Shown: positions 51,758 to 60,800, counted from the stretch's first letter. The stretch: 64,000 nt of DNA from SZUA-36 sp963749115 (GCA_963749115.1 CAVVLP010000016.1:57626-121625), one strand, 5' to 3'. Notes: a model not told the origin generated them from the sequence alone. Numbers and translations are program-made.

Positions 51758-54568
51758 ATGGACTACAAAGACACAATCAATCTGCCCGCCACGGCATTTC
51801 CTATGAAAGCCAACCTGGCAAACCGTGAACCCACCATGCTGAAGCAGTGGGAAGAAAGCGGACTCTATGAACGTATCCAGGCACACACGTCTGAGCGTCC
51901 CCTGTTTATCCTGCATGACGGACCACCGTACGCCAATGGCGATATTCATATCGGCCACGCGGTAAACAAAATTCTGAAAGACATGGTCGTCAAGTCACGC
52001 TTGCTGGCAGGTTTTCAATCCCCATATGTACCGGGCTGGGACTGTCATGGCCTACCCATCGAGTTACAGGTCGAAAAGAAGGTCGGCAAGGTAGGCCGAA
52101 AAGTGGATGCGCGCACATTCCGCCAAAAATGCCGGGAGTATGCTGACAGGCAGATTGCCCTGCAACGCGAAGGCTTCAAGCGTCTTGGTGTGTTGGGTAC
52201 CTGGGACAACCCCTATGCCAGTAACAATTTTGCCTATGAAGCCAATATGGTTCGGGCGCTGGCGAAAATTATTGAAGGCGGTCACCTGGACCAGGGTGTC
52301 AAGCCGGTTAACTGGTGTTTTGATTGTGGTTCGGCACTGGCCGAGGCTGAAATTGAGTACCAGGACAAAACCTCTCCAGCGATTGATGTGTTTTTCAAAG
52401 CCGTCGATCAAAAGGCAATGCTTACAGCGTTTGGCGTTGATGCCGTGGATGGCAGTGTCGGAATACCGATCTGGACGACAACCCCCTGGACTTTACCGGC
52501 CAACGAAGCGGTCGCGCTGCATGCAGATCTGGATTATGTACTGGTCAAGGGTGTTTGTAAGGGACAAAGCCTGGCTATCGTGCTGGCAGATGAGCTAAAA
52601 GACGCGGTCATCAGTCGTATCGGTATGGAAAATGTCGAAGTGCTGGGCTCTTCAAAAGGGGCGGCACTGGAACACCAGTTGCTGCAACATCCATTTTATG
52701 AACGCCAGGTACCGGTGATTCTGGGTGAGCATGTCACCACCGAGGCGGGTACCGGTGCCGTGCATACCGCACCCGGGCATGGTGAAGACGATTTTATTGT
52801 TGGTAAGCCGTATAACCTGCCGGTGACCAGCCCGGTTGGCCCCGATGGTCTGTTTCTGCCTGATACCGAATTATTCGCGGGTCAGTTTGTCTGGAATGCC
52901 AACGCCACTATTCTGGAATTACTTGAAGAAAAGAAGGTGTTGTTACACCACGAATCATTTTTACACAGCTACCCCCATTGCTGGCGGCATAAAACACCAA
53001 CCGCCTTCCGTGTGACACCACAGTGGTTTATCGATATGGATAAGGCCGGTTTGCGCACACGTTCACTGGACGCCATCAAACATATTCGCTGGGTTCCATC
53101 CTGGGGTGAGGAGCGAATCACCGGCATGATCGAAGGCCGTCCGGACTGGTGTATTTCCAGACAGCGGACCTGGGGTGTGCCGATCACACTTTTTGTAAAC
53201 CGTATCAGCGAAGAGCTACATCCGCAAACCGATGAATTGATGTACAAAGCAGCTGACCTGATCGAAGAGCATGGCATCGACTGCTGGTATGAAAACGATA
53301 TTTATCAAAAACTTGGTGTTGATGAATCCGAGTATATACAGGTCAAGGATATTCTCGATGTATGGTTTGATTCCGGTGTCAGCCATCGCTGCGTGCTGGA
53401 CGAGCGTGAAGAGCTACGTCGTCCTGCAGACATCTACCTTGAAGGTTCCGATCAGCACCGTGGCTGGTTTCAGTCGTCCCTGCTGACCTCGGTTGCCATG
53501 CATGGTGAGGCTCCTTACAAACAGGTACTGACCCACGGTTTTGTCGTGGATGCCGATGGCAAGAAAATGTCCAAATCAATGGGTAATGTCATCGCGCCGC
53601 AAAAGGTTATGAACTCACTGGGTGCCGATGTACTCAGGTTGTGGGTGGCTGCGGCGGACTACCGCCAGGAAATGACGGTCTCTGATGAAATTCTCAAGCG
53701 GGTTTCAGATGCCTATCGCCGCATCCGCAATACGGCACGATTCCTGCTGGGTAACCTGGATGGTTTCGTCCCCGATAATGCACTCACGCCTGAACAAATG
53801 CTGCCATTTGACCGTTGGGCGGTGGACCGGGCCTTGCAGATCCAGAATGAAATCAGCCAGGCCTACGACGATTACCAGTTCATGCAGGTCTATCAAAAGG
53901 TCAATAATTATTGTGCGCTGGAGTTGAGCGCGATTTATTTGAATGTTCTGAAAGACCGTCTTTACACAACCGGAAGGGATAGTCTGCCGCGTCGCTCCGC
54001 GCAAACCGCGATGTATCACATACTGGAAAGCCTGGTTCGCTGGATCGCCCCGGTCCTGAGCTACACGGCCGAAGAAATCTGGGCAGTCATGCCCGGTGAC
54101 CGGCACGACAGTGTCTTTATGAGCGAGTGGTATGACGGTCTTTTTGCGCTTGATGGCGGGGATTACGATAAGGCATTCTGGAAGGAAACCATCAGCCTTA
54201 TCAACGCTGTGAACGAGGCTATTGAACCCTTGCGCAGGGATAAAATTATTCGCGGTTCACTGGAAGCTACCGTTCGAATCCAGCCACGCAATGATGAACA
54301 TCGCAAATTTCTGGAAAAATGGGGTGATGAATTACGCTTTATCCTGATAGTTTCAGAAGCGACCGTCGAAACGGAAGAAGCTGTGTTACCCGATGACCGC
54401 TATGAAACCCCGGATTACCTCGTCTGGATTGAAAAGAATTCCGACCCAAAATGTGTACGTTGCTGGCACCAGCGTGAAGATGTGGGTCAATCAGAGGAGC
54501 ACCCGGAGTTGTGTGGACGCTGTATAGAAAACGTCGCGGGCGCCGGGGAAGAGCGCAGGCTTGCATAG
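51758..54568 (+). CDS. ileS: Isoleucyl-tRNA synthetase
   Basis: Class I synthetase of 936 residues charging tRNA-Ile. The HIGH motif is DGPPYANGDIHIGHAVNKIL near residue 50, KMSKS is DGKKMSKSMGNVIAP near residue 600, and the C-terminal zinc site is KCVRCWHQREDVG with CGRC. The editing domain (GTGAVHTAPGHGEDDF) is present. It is followed by lspA after 2 bp, so the two are probably co-transcribed. Confidence 0.98.
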   Translation: MDYKDTINLPATAFPMKANLANREPTMLKQWEESGLYERIQAHTSERPLFILHDGPPYANGDIHIGHAVNKILKDMVVKSRLLAGFQSPYVPGWDCHGLPIELQVEKKVGKVGRKVDARTFRQKCREYADRQIALQREGFKRLGVLGTWDNPYASNNFAYEANMVRALAKIIEGGHLDQGVKPVNWCFDCGSALAEAEIEYQDKTSPAIDVFFKAVDQKAMLTAFGVDAVDGSVGIPIWTTTPWTLPANEAVALHADLDYVLVKGVCKGQSLAIVLADELKDAVISRIGMENVEVLGSSKGAALEHQLLQHPFYERQVPVILGEHVTTEAGTGAVHTAPGHGEDDFIVGKPYNLPVTSPVGPDGLFLPDTELFAGQFVWNANATILELLEEKKVLLHHESFLHSYPHCWRHKTPTAFRVTPQWFIDMDKAGLRTRSLDAIKHIRWVPSWGEERITGMIEGRPDWCISRQRTWGVPITLFVNRISEELHPQTDELMYKAADLIEEHGIDCWYENDIYQKLGVDESEYIQVKDILDVWFDSGVSHRCVLDEREELRRPADIYLEGSDQHRGWFQSSLLTSVAMHGEAPYKQVLTHGFVVDADGKKMSKSMGNVIAPQKVMNSLGADVLRLWVAAADYRQEMTVSDEILKRVSDAYRRIRNTARFLLGNLDGFVPDNALTPEQMLPFDRWAVDRALQIQNEISQAYDDYQFMQVYQKVNNYCALELSAIYLNVLKDRLYTTGRDSLPRRSAQTAMYHILESLVRWIAPVLSYTAEEIWAVMPGDRHDSVFMSEWYDGLFALDGGDYDKAFWKETISLINAVNEAIEPLRRDKIIRGSLEATVRIQPRNDEHRKFLEKWGDELRFILIVSEATVETEEAVLPDDRYETPDYLVWIEKNSDPKCVRCWHQREDVGQSEEHPELCGRCIENVAGAGEERRLA

Positions 54569-54570
54569 AT

Positions 54571-55101
54571 ATGAAGATTCAGTCACAAAAGTTGCAGGGT
54601 ATATTTCACAACAAAATGGCATTCACCTGGTTACTGGTGTCTGCGTTGATCGTTGTTCTGGATCTGTGGACCAAGGATATTGCCACACAATCCCTGACCT
54701 TATACCGCCCGGTGGAATTGACCTCTTGGCTGAATATGACCCTCGCGCATAACTATGGTGCAGCGTTCAGCTTTCTAAGCGATGCAGGTGGCTGGCAGCG
54801 CTGGCTATTTACCGGTCTGGCATCGGTGGTGACGGTGGTATTGATTGTTTGGTTATTCCGGTTGCCGGCCCGGGAAAAACTGACAGCAGCGGCGCTTGGT
54901 CTGATCATCGGAGGTGCCGTTGGCAACCTGGTTGACCGGGTCAACCACGGTTATGTCGTAGATTTTATAGACGTCTACTACCGTGACTGGCACTGGCCTG
55001 CATTTAACCTGGCCGATTCAGCGATTACCTGTGGTGTAATACTTTTACTGATTGATGGCTTGTTTTTATCGGGCGCAGCAAAGCCACCGGTTGAGAATTG
55101 A
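54571..55101 (+). CDS. lspA: Lipoprotein signal peptidase LspA
   Basis: Aspartyl peptidase that cleaves prolipoprotein signal peptides in the inner membrane. The 176-residue protein has four membrane helices and the two catalytic Asp in GNLVDRVNHGYVVDFID and FNLADSAI. I start at the ATG at 54571, two bases after the ileS stop. It ends in an ATGA-type overlap with ispH. Confidence 0.96.
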   Translation: MKIQSQKLQGIFHNKMAFTWLLVSALIVVLDLWTKDIATQSLTLYRPVELTSWLNMTLAHNYGAAFSFLSDAGGWQRWLFTGLASVVTVVLIVWLFRLPAREKLTAAALGLIIGGAVGNLVDRVNHGYVVDFIDVYYRDWHWPAFNLADSAITCGVILLLIDGLFLSGAAKPPVEN

Positions 55102-56054
55102 TGGAAATACTACTGGCCAATCCACGTGGTTTCTGTGCCGGTGTAGACCGGGCGATAGAAATCGTTGAGCGTGCACTGGAATTGTTCGGTGCGCCAATAT
55201 ACGTTCGCCACGAAGTTGTGCACAACCGTTTCGTGGTAGACCGTCTGGCTGGATTGGGGGCCGTATTTGTCGAAGAACTGGATGATGTTCCGGATAATGC
55301 CACCGTCATCTTCAGCGCCCACGGGGTGTCGCAGAATGTGCGTAAAGCAGGTACACAGCGCGGTTTAAAGGTTTTTGACGCAACCTGTCCGCTGGTCACC
55401 AAGGTTCACCTCGAGGTTGCAAGGCACTGTAAATCCGGTAATGACGTAGTGCTCATCGGGCACGCTGGTCACCCGGAAGTAGAGGGTACGCTTGGGCAGT
55501 GGTACAAGAAACCACCACGTAACAATAAGATCTACCTTGTGGAATCCCCTGAAGACGTAAATTCGCTGGAAGTCACTTACCCTGATGAGTTGGCCTTTGT
55601 CACCCAGACGACTTTATCGGTTGATGATACCCAGGGCGTTATTAAAGCATTACAAAAGAAATTTCCGGCCATTGTCGGACCCAAGCATGACGATATCTGC
55701 TACGCCACTCAAAACCGTCAGGATGCAGTCAAGAAACTGGCCCGGCATTCCGAGCTGTTGCTGGTCGTCGGTTCGGTAAACAGTTCCAACTCCAATCGCT
55801 TGCGTGAACTTGCGGAAAAGCGTGGTGTGCCCGCCTACCTGATTGACGGTGCTGAAGATATCAAACCAGAATGGTTGGTCGATGTGAAGCGTGTCGGTCT
55901 CACTGCAGGTGCTTCTGCGCCGGAAAGCCTGGTCACGGGTGTCATTGAGCAACTACGCCAACAGGTATCTGCCAGTGTCGTTAATCTTGAAGGCGTGCCA
56001 GAGAGCATGGTATTTGCGCTGCCCAGGCAATTGCGTATCAAGACAGTCGATTAG
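55098..56054 (+). CDS. ispH: 4-hydroxy-3-methylbut-2-enyl diphosphate reductase IspH
   Basis: Last step of the MEP isoprenoid pathway, a [4Fe-4S] enzyme. The 318-residue protein starts EILLANPRGFCAGVDRAIEI with the first cluster Cys; CPLVTKVH and NRLRELA-type SSNSNRLRE regions carry the remaining conserved sites, and VLIGHAGHPEVEGTLGQW and FVTQTTLSVDDT are diagnostic. ispH at the end of ileS-lspA and next to minor pilin genes is a known arrangement in Pseudomonas-like genomes. Confidence 0.97.
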   Translation: MMEILLANPRGFCAGVDRAIEIVERALELFGAPIYVRHEVVHNRFVVDRLAGLGAVFVEELDDVPDNATVIFSAHGVSQNVRKAGTQRGLKVFDATCPLVTKVHLEVARHCKSGNDVVLIGHAGHPEVEGTLGQWYKKPPRNNKIYLVESPEDVNSLEVTYPDELAFVTQTTLSVDDTQGVIKALQKKFPAIVGPKHDDICYATQNRQDAVKKLARHSELLLVVGSVNSSNSNRLRELAEKRGVPAYLIDGAEDIKPEWLVDVKRVGLTAGASAPESLVTGVIEQLRQQVSASVVNLEGVPESMVFALPRQLRIKTVD

Positions 56055-56063
56055 TCTGAATGT

Positions 56064-56114
56064 TTACCCGAACATTGCACCAGTATCCCGGATACTGGTG
56101 CAATGTTCGGGTAA
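56064..56114. repeat. Perfect 25-bp inverted repeat between ispH and pilE
   Basis: Two 25-base arms starting TTACCCGAACATTGCACC and ending in its exact complement are separated by a single base. It lies 9 bp after the ispH stop and 22 bp before the pilE stop of the convergent pilin operon. There is no T-run on either side, so it is not a classic terminator, though it could end both transcripts or block read-through. Confidence 0.7.
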
Positions 56115-56135
56115 GGTGTCCGCCAGGGCGGTATG

Positions 56136-56555
56136 TCAACGTCCGCTCCAGCACTTTGCAACGCTTATGTTTGAAGCACTGATGCTCCGCTCACCACTTT
56201 GATCCAACAGCAAGCTTCCACATGGATCGGCAAGTTGAGCCCCGGTGGGGGTGGCCATCGCAATATAGGTCCGTCCCTGCGAATCAGCCGTGTTGTAGCT
56301 CAACTGATACCTTTTCGTAGCCGTGACCGGCTGACACAAACGGGTATCGTAGTTTCCACGACTGGCAACGAGACGCTCCTGGCACATGGAAGCCTGCAAT
56401 AACATTCTGATGGCCTCAGCACGGTGTACTCTCAGGGTGTAACTGCGGTAGCTCGGCACCGCGGTCGCCATGAGTATGCCCAATATGGCTATCACGATGA
56501 CCAGTTCGATCAGTGTCATACCGTTGAATGTGAATAGCTTTGCCTTGTTCTTCAT
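56136..56555 (-). CDS. pilE: Type IV minor pilin PilE-like
   Basis: Minor pilin of 139 residues. The prepilin site is FNGMTLIELVIVIAILGILM, with Gly before the cleaved bond and Glu at +5, followed by the hydrophobic helix. The C-terminal half has Cys at four positions, likely two disulfides (MCQERLVASRGNYDTRLCQP; LADPCGSLLLDQ; VAKCWS). It is the last gene of the pilV-W-X-E block, 5 bp beyond pilX. Confidence 0.88.
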   Translation of the reverse strand: MKNKAKLFTFNGMTLIELVIVIAILGILMATAVPSYRSYTLRVHRAEAIRMLLQASMCQERLVASRGNYDTRLCQPVTATKRYQLSYNTADSQGRTYIAMATPTGAQLADPCGSLLLDQSGERSISASNISVAKCWSGR

Positions 56556-56560
56556 TTTTG

Positions 56561-57232
56561 TCAGCGTAATTCACGCCATGAAAACCGCCCGCATACTGCC
56601 AGCAACTCAGAACCGGGACAGGGGCCTGCAGCACTGGTGTCGGTCAATTCCGTATTTGCTGCAACAGGCCAGGATCGAACCAAAGTGCTTTCAATGACAG
56701 AAACACCGGTATCTGTGCGACCGCTGCCACGCACGAGAATCCGGTACCAGACCTGCAAATCCAGCGTGCCGTTTTCGGCGGGCAGCGTGGTTTGAGCGAC
56801 TTCTATGATCCACACCGGCGGCTTGATGTTGTGACGGGAAAGCGTTGCTATCCGAACACCGGTCAACGGATCGATACCCGCCTCATGACCCTGGTCTATC
56901 CACCAGGAAAAGTCTTCGAACTCCGGATGGGATGGTAATTCACCGGCGGCATGGAGATACAAACCACTACAGGGCTCTGAACAGACTTCGGGTGGTGGGC
57001 CGGCCAGTTCCAGTAACCAGTGTTCGGCCCATGCAAGACCCAGCAGGGCGGATTGTTTGGCGCGCTCTGCTTCCTGAAGATTGCTGGTGAGCCTGTTTTG
57101 TAAAATGGTGTCCGAGGTAGCCGACAGGCCAAGCATTGTCAGTGCCATCAAAAAAATCAGGCAAAGCAACAACACCATACCGGTCTGGGCTCTAAACACG
57201 CAGCGTGTTACAACGGCTACGCAGGGGCTCAT
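56561..57232 (-). CDS. pilX: Type IV pilus assembly protein PilX-like
   Basis: Minor pilin of 223 residues. The N-terminus RAQTGMVLLLCLIFLMALTM is the PilX form of the prepilin helix, followed by LQNRLTSNLQEAERAKQSAL, the PilX/PilW-type amphipathic region, and paired Cys in PEVCSEPCSGLYLH. It overlaps the pilW stop by four bases (ATGA). In Pseudomonas the next gene would be pilY1; here pilE follows directly. Confidence 0.85.
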   Translation of the reverse strand: MSPCVAVVTRCVFRAQTGMVLLLCLIFLMALTMLGLSATSDTILQNRLTSNLQEAERAKQSALLGLAWAEHWLLELAGPPPEVCSEPCSGLYLHAAGELPSHPEFEDFSWWIDQGHEAGIDPLTGVRIATLSRHNIKPPVWIIEVAQTTLPAENGTLDLQVWYRILVRGSGRTDTGVSVIESTLVRSWPVAANTELTDTSAAGPCPGSELLAVCGRFSWRELR

Positions 57233-57981
57233 CTGAGCCTGCCGCGGATGGCGGCTGTCAGCGGTCTGATGCTGCGTAAATGACCGTCTGCAGGTGAGCT
57301 TATGGTTTCGTCAAGCACGGTGATTTGTGTGCTGGCGGCCTGGTCAAATGCCTGTTTTGTGGATAGGAGCAATGCTACTTTTACCGCCCGGATATTGCTT
57401 TCTTTTAGCCAGGTCTGTGCCGTTACCCAGCCATCTGCAATTTCGTCGCCATCCCGATCTTCTGCATACAAAACCTGCATGGATTCCACATCTTCAATCA
57501 GGCCAAAATTGTTCATTTGGGTTCGCAGGCCAAAAGCATCAGGCCCGTAACGACAGGTGATTGCCAGGTTGTTGGCGTTATTGATCTTAAAGCGGGTCTG
57601 AAGCAGATAAAATGCGGGTTGGCCGTCGCCATCCATAACCGGGTTTTCATTGCCATAGCAGTTGTATCTTGACCAGCGTTGCAGACCCAGTTGATCTGTT
57701 GTTGATGAAACCCCGTTCAGGGATTCATCGGTCAAGGCTTTAAACCCGGACAGGTTTTGCCATGGCTCCGGCTGGAAGCCCGCCTGGGTGATGTGTGTGT
57801 TCAAAACGTCGCGTGCGTAACGGACCGATTCTTCAACCTGGCTCTGGTTCAGCTGTAAACGGTAGGCCGAAACACTTCCGCCCATTAATTGTATGATTCC
57901 GGACATCAGTACCGTGGAGAGAAATACACCGATCAGCACTTCCATTAACGAGAATCCGTGCTGCGTTCTGATCATCTTCAT
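57229..57981 (-). CDS. pilW: Type IV pilus assembly protein PilW-like
   Basis: Minor pilin of about 250 residues. Starting at the ATG at 57981 gives MKMIRTQHGFSLMEVLIGVF, a prepilin signal with Gly-Phe cleavage and Glu at +5; GGAGG lies 9 bp upstream and the start overlaps the pilV stop (ATGA). A longer in-frame start at 58026 exists but lacks these features. SVSAYRLQLNQSQVEESVRY and DRDGDEIADGWVTA are PilW-like. Confidence 0.87.
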   Translation of the reverse strand: MKMIRTQHGFSLMEVLIGVFLSTVLMSGIIQLMGGSVSAYRLQLNQSQVEESVRYARDVLNTHITQAGFQPEPWQNLSGFKALTDESLNGVSSTTDQLGLQRWSRYNCYGNENPVMDGDGQPAFYLLQTRFKINNANNLAITCRYGPDAFGLRTQMNNFGLIEDVESMQVLYAEDRDGDEIADGWVTAQTWLKESNIRAVKVALLLSTKQAFDQAASTQITVLDETISSPADGHLRSIRPLTAAIRGRLR

Positions 57982-58469
57982 ATCAGGATACCTCCAGCGT
58001 AAACCGGTGCTGGCTTGATTCGCCAAGCATCACGATTACCCTGACCACTCCAGAATATTTTGATCACCAGGGGGCCGGTACCGTCGCAATGACTGTTTCC
58101 CTCGACACCATCCGCTGGCGTCTCATCACGGCAGACCAGTCCCCTGGCATTCGGGATGCTATCGGCAAGTTCAAGCTGCCAGAGTCTTAAGTCGTAGTCA
58201 GCTTGTTGTTCAGGTGTACACTGAGTCTCACCGGTGCAAATTCTGGAAATATGTTCGGGTGGATCGAGGTAACGGTTGAGCGCGGCCGGATTTAAACGGA
58301 TTTGTTCAGACAAACCGACTGCTGCCATGGCTGCAATACCTTCACGGCGTGCGTGGGTAGAGCCGATGATGCTGGTCAGCAACATCGCTGCAAAGCCTGC
58401 GAGACCCAGGGAAAATACCGTACAAGCTACAAGCACTTCGAGCAGGCTGAATCCGGAGTTTACGTGCAT
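57978..58469 (-). CDS. pilV: Type IV pilus modification protein PilV-like
   Basis: Minor pilin of about 163 residues and first gene of the block. The ATG at 58469 gives MHVNSGFSLLEVLVACTVFS, a standard prepilin signal; the frame extends upstream to 58523 without a better start. MLLTSIIGSTHARREGIAAM and LSEQIRLNP are typical PilV. No fimU/fimT gene precedes it. Confidence 0.87.
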   Translation of the reverse strand: MHVNSGFSLLEVLVACTVFSLGLAGFAAMLLTSIIGSTHARREGIAAMAAVGLSEQIRLNPAALNRYLDPPEHISRICTGETQCTPEQQADYDLRLWQLELADSIPNARGLVCRDETPADGVEGNSHCDGTGPLVIKIFWSGQGNRDAWRIKPAPVYAGGILI

Positions 58470-58664
58470 AAACCCTGTGGTCCCGGACCGATGGTTTCCC
58501 CTATAGGCTCGTAATATAAACACGGGTTATGCCTCCTTGGCTGACGTGATGCTGATATCTGTACATTCTCCGGATGCAATGGCAATACTGATAGCTCAAA
58601 GCATGGTTAAGGTTTGTCGGCAATCCTTGATTCAGGTGTAGGTAGGTATCCTGTTACAACGATG

Positions 58665-58693
58665 TTGTCGCAGAGTGTTGATTTGAATATACT
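58665..58693 (+). promoter_or_regulatory. Promoter of tRNA-Thr
   Basis: TTGTCG (58665-58670) and TATACT (58688-58693) are 17 bp apart, ending 14 bp before the mature tRNA. The bases between the -10 and the tRNA are GC-rich (GCCGCCCTCC), the discriminator type seen at stringently controlled stable-RNA promoters. Confidence 0.7.
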
Positions 58694-58707
58694 TGCCGCC
58701 CTCCGGA

Positions 58708-58783
58708 GCCGATATAGCTCAGTTGGTAGAGCGGCGCATTCGTAATGCGTAGGTCAGAGGTTCGAATCTTCTTATCGGCACCA
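58708..58783 (+). tRNA. tRNA-Thr (anticodon CGT)
   Basis: Full cloverleaf of 76 bases. The acceptor stem pairs GCCGATA with TATCGGC, followed by A and an encoded CCA. The D arm is GCTCAGTTGGTAGAGC, the anticodon stem GCGCA/TGCGT encloses TTCGTAA (anticodon CGT), and the T arm is AGAGG-TTCGAAT-CTTCT with one G-T pair. Confidence 0.96.
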
Positions 58784-58792
58784 ATTAATTCA

Positions 58793-58823
58793 AAGGCTTA
58801 CACATATCTGTAAGCCTTTTTTT
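58793..58823 (+). terminator. Rho-independent terminator of tRNA-Thr
   Basis: AAGGCTTACA and TGTAAGCCTT form a 10-bp stem with a 6-base loop, running into seven T, 9 bp after the CCA end. Confidence 0.95.
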
Positions 58824-58960
58824 GTTTTCTGCATCCCCGATTTGTCACACTCTGTGCATTTGACGGTGAGGGACAGGACACAAATGAACATATAATGGTC
58901 TTTGTGATCAGGTAAAAACCGTACCTGTTTAACCAAACTCACTCACCAATACCAGCGGGG

Positions 58961-59069
58961 CCATTCGGGGACGCCATTCGGGGGACAGTTTACTTAATTC
59001 CCATAGATTTAGACAGTTATCGCCGGAAAATTAAGTTTCCTCTGATATTCAATTAAGTAAACTGTCCCC
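58961..59069. repeat. REP-like element with 19-bp perfect inverted repeat
   Basis: Tandem CCATTCGGGG(G)AC units (58961-58986) lead into GGGGACAGTTTACTTAATT (58981-58999), which is repeated inverted at 59051-59069. An 89-bp unit with these ends resembles REP/BIME sequences linked to RAYT (Y1-type) transposases in proteobacteria. A direct copy of the left end reappears at 63939-64000. The rest of 58824-59153 shows no gene. Confidence 0.65.
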
Positions 59070-59153
59070 TGATACCCCACTGGCTCATTGCTACCGAGGT
59101 CAATTGAAATGGGTGGATATGTGCCTGCTGTGATCATGGGCTATGTTGCCCAC

Positions 59154-59813
59154 TTATTCAGGGTTTTCAAAGCCGTCATCGAAAACTTCGATAATTGTGC
59201 CGGACGCACTGCCGTCAACAACGTCATAGAACGCGCACGAAGGATTGTTACCAGTAATCAGATAACTGACAGTCCAGATCTGGTAATCAAGTACGTCTGA
59301 TGCAGTAAAGGGGGTCAGGGTATTGGTCAGCGATACAGCGCCGGTGAAGCCAGGTGGAAATTCTAAACGACCCACACTTAGTCGTGCCCCCAATTGTCCG
59401 AATTGGCTGGTGTTTGAGAAGTCAATAGAATCTATGCCCCCAGTTGATTCTCCAATTGAGGTAGCTCCGAACTTTGGGAAATATTCACCGTCATTATCGC
59501 CATCAGTCGCGCCCGAGAGTGTGAGCGAGATAACACCACCATCGAACCGGTCAAGATTGACGCCATTGGTGAAACTGGGCGTAGCATCTGCGTCGAACGT
59601 CCCCACCCAATGGAATTGAGCACCGTCGATTCCGGCACAATCTACCAAACTAAAATCTTCTCTCGCGTCTAAGCGCCCCGTATATTCATAGACAATCGTG
59701 CGCCCTTGGGCGTGGGTCATCTGAGAGAAGGACAAGCCGAATAGCATCACGGTAGTAAGACAAATGCTAATCAAGCGGCTGTGGGTTATTTTTTTTGTTG
59801 TCTGGTTTTTCAA
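59154..59813 (-). CDS. Secreted hypothetical protein with C-terminal DDGFE motif
   Basis: Protein of 219 residues with a signal peptide (hydrophobic ISICLTTVMLFGLSFS, then MTHAQG). The mature part is rich in Asp, Gly, Ser and Thr and probably all-beta. It ends VFDDGFENPE; a C-terminal (F/I)-x-D-G-F-E motif recurs on many secreted proteins of Xanthomonas-like and other gammaproteobacteria, possibly as a sorting tag, though the function is not settled. The start is a TTG at 59813 with GAGGA about 12 bp upstream. No enzymatic domain is recognised. Confidence 0.6.
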   Translation of the reverse strand: MKNQTTKKITHSRLISICLTTVMLFGLSFSQMTHAQGRTIVYEYTGRLDAREDFSLVDCAGIDGAQFHWVGTFDADATPSFTNGVNLDRFDGGVISLTLSGATDGDNDGEYFPKFGATSIGESTGGIDSIDFSNTSQFGQLGARLSVGRLEFPPGFTGAVSLTNTLTPFTASDVLDYQIWTVSYLITGNNPSCAFYDVVDGSASGTIIEVFDDGFENPE

Positions 59814-59910
59814 GCGTCTTTTTTCCTCATATGAATTTATAGTTGGGCGATCATCTCAGAACGTATTACCAAACGCCAACAAAATAGCCGTACATCATCT
59901 ATGGAATAAG

Positions 59911-59959
59911 AACACCCCGACAGGTTGGTTCACTGAAAGGGCAGTGCTGCCAGGGTGCA
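59911..59959 (+). repeat. 49-bp direct repeat, copy 1
   Basis: Sequence beginning AACACCCCGACAGGTTGG and containing the palindrome GGCAGTGCTGCC. It matches the copy at 62337-62385 in 47 of 49 bases. It lies in the 374-bp gap before the plus-strand gene at 60188; the rest of that gap shows no gene. Confidence 0.8.
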
Positions 59960-60187
59960 TGGTTAATCAGACGATAACCACCAGATGCGGTTGAGTCTCA
60001 CTTCGTCAAACACTCTGCCAATTACCTATACTTAAAGATGCGGTATCAACCGCTACTTTGTCGCCAGATTATTCATATAAGTCTGCAAATAAGAATCCAA
60101 TAACCTCCCGATCCGATAGCGGTTCAGACCGCGTATTTGCAGGGACAACTCCGCATGGATGCGTTTATGTTTATGAGGGGTTTTATT

Positions 60188-60800
60188 GTGAATTGGAAAA
60201 CAATTTTTGCAGTAGGTCTGTTATTAGCATCTGCTCAAATTTCTGGAGTATTGGCAGGTGTTGAACCCTCACCATTCCAACCGGAGATCAATCAACTGGG
60301 CGCTGTGGCAAACATTCTCAGTTCGGCGGATTTTCGTGTGGTAAAGACCATGAGTCATCCTCCAGAACCGTGTCATCCGCCTGATCCCTGCAAAGGCTTG
60401 AATGGTAAGGTCAACAGGCTTGAAGCAATAGAGAGCCAGGTTAGGGCAGCAGATGATATGGTTTTTTCCATAATAAATGAGGTCATGGGCGTTGACCCCA
60501 CGCAGTTTCGTGAAGAATTGATACCACCACTGGAAGTTGTGCGTGACGTCGCCCTGAGTATCGTTGAAAAAATTGATATTTATGTGACCGTAGGCCTATT
60601 TTCAAGCACCCGAGTTTATAGAAGCCCTGGGGCATGTATCAGACTCCGCATTTCTATTGATCGGTACAGTTGATGATGGCATTGAGCAGCTTAGTGGCGG
60701 AACTATGGCGTGGGTTGACATCGCGGATGAGGAAACTTGCAGTTCCACGACCGGGTGCTTCTGGTACCTTGACAGGTTCTGCGACGTGGACGAGTCCTGA
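60188..60800 (+). CDS. Secreted hypothetical protein, frame broken by +1 shift
   Basis: The GTG at 60188, eight bases after AGGGG, gives MNWKTIFAVGLLLASAQISG with a clear signal peptide ending VLAG. The mature part contains a Pro/Cys motif HPPEPCHPPDPCKGLNGKVN and a helical region ESQVRAADDMVFSIINEVMG. At about 60602 CTATTTTCAAG carries one extra T; skipping it continues QAPEFIEALGHVSDSAF and ends with an acidic Cys-containing tail to a stop at 60798-60800. Joined length is about 203 residues. No family is recognised. The shift has the same sign as all others in the window. Confidence 0.55.
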
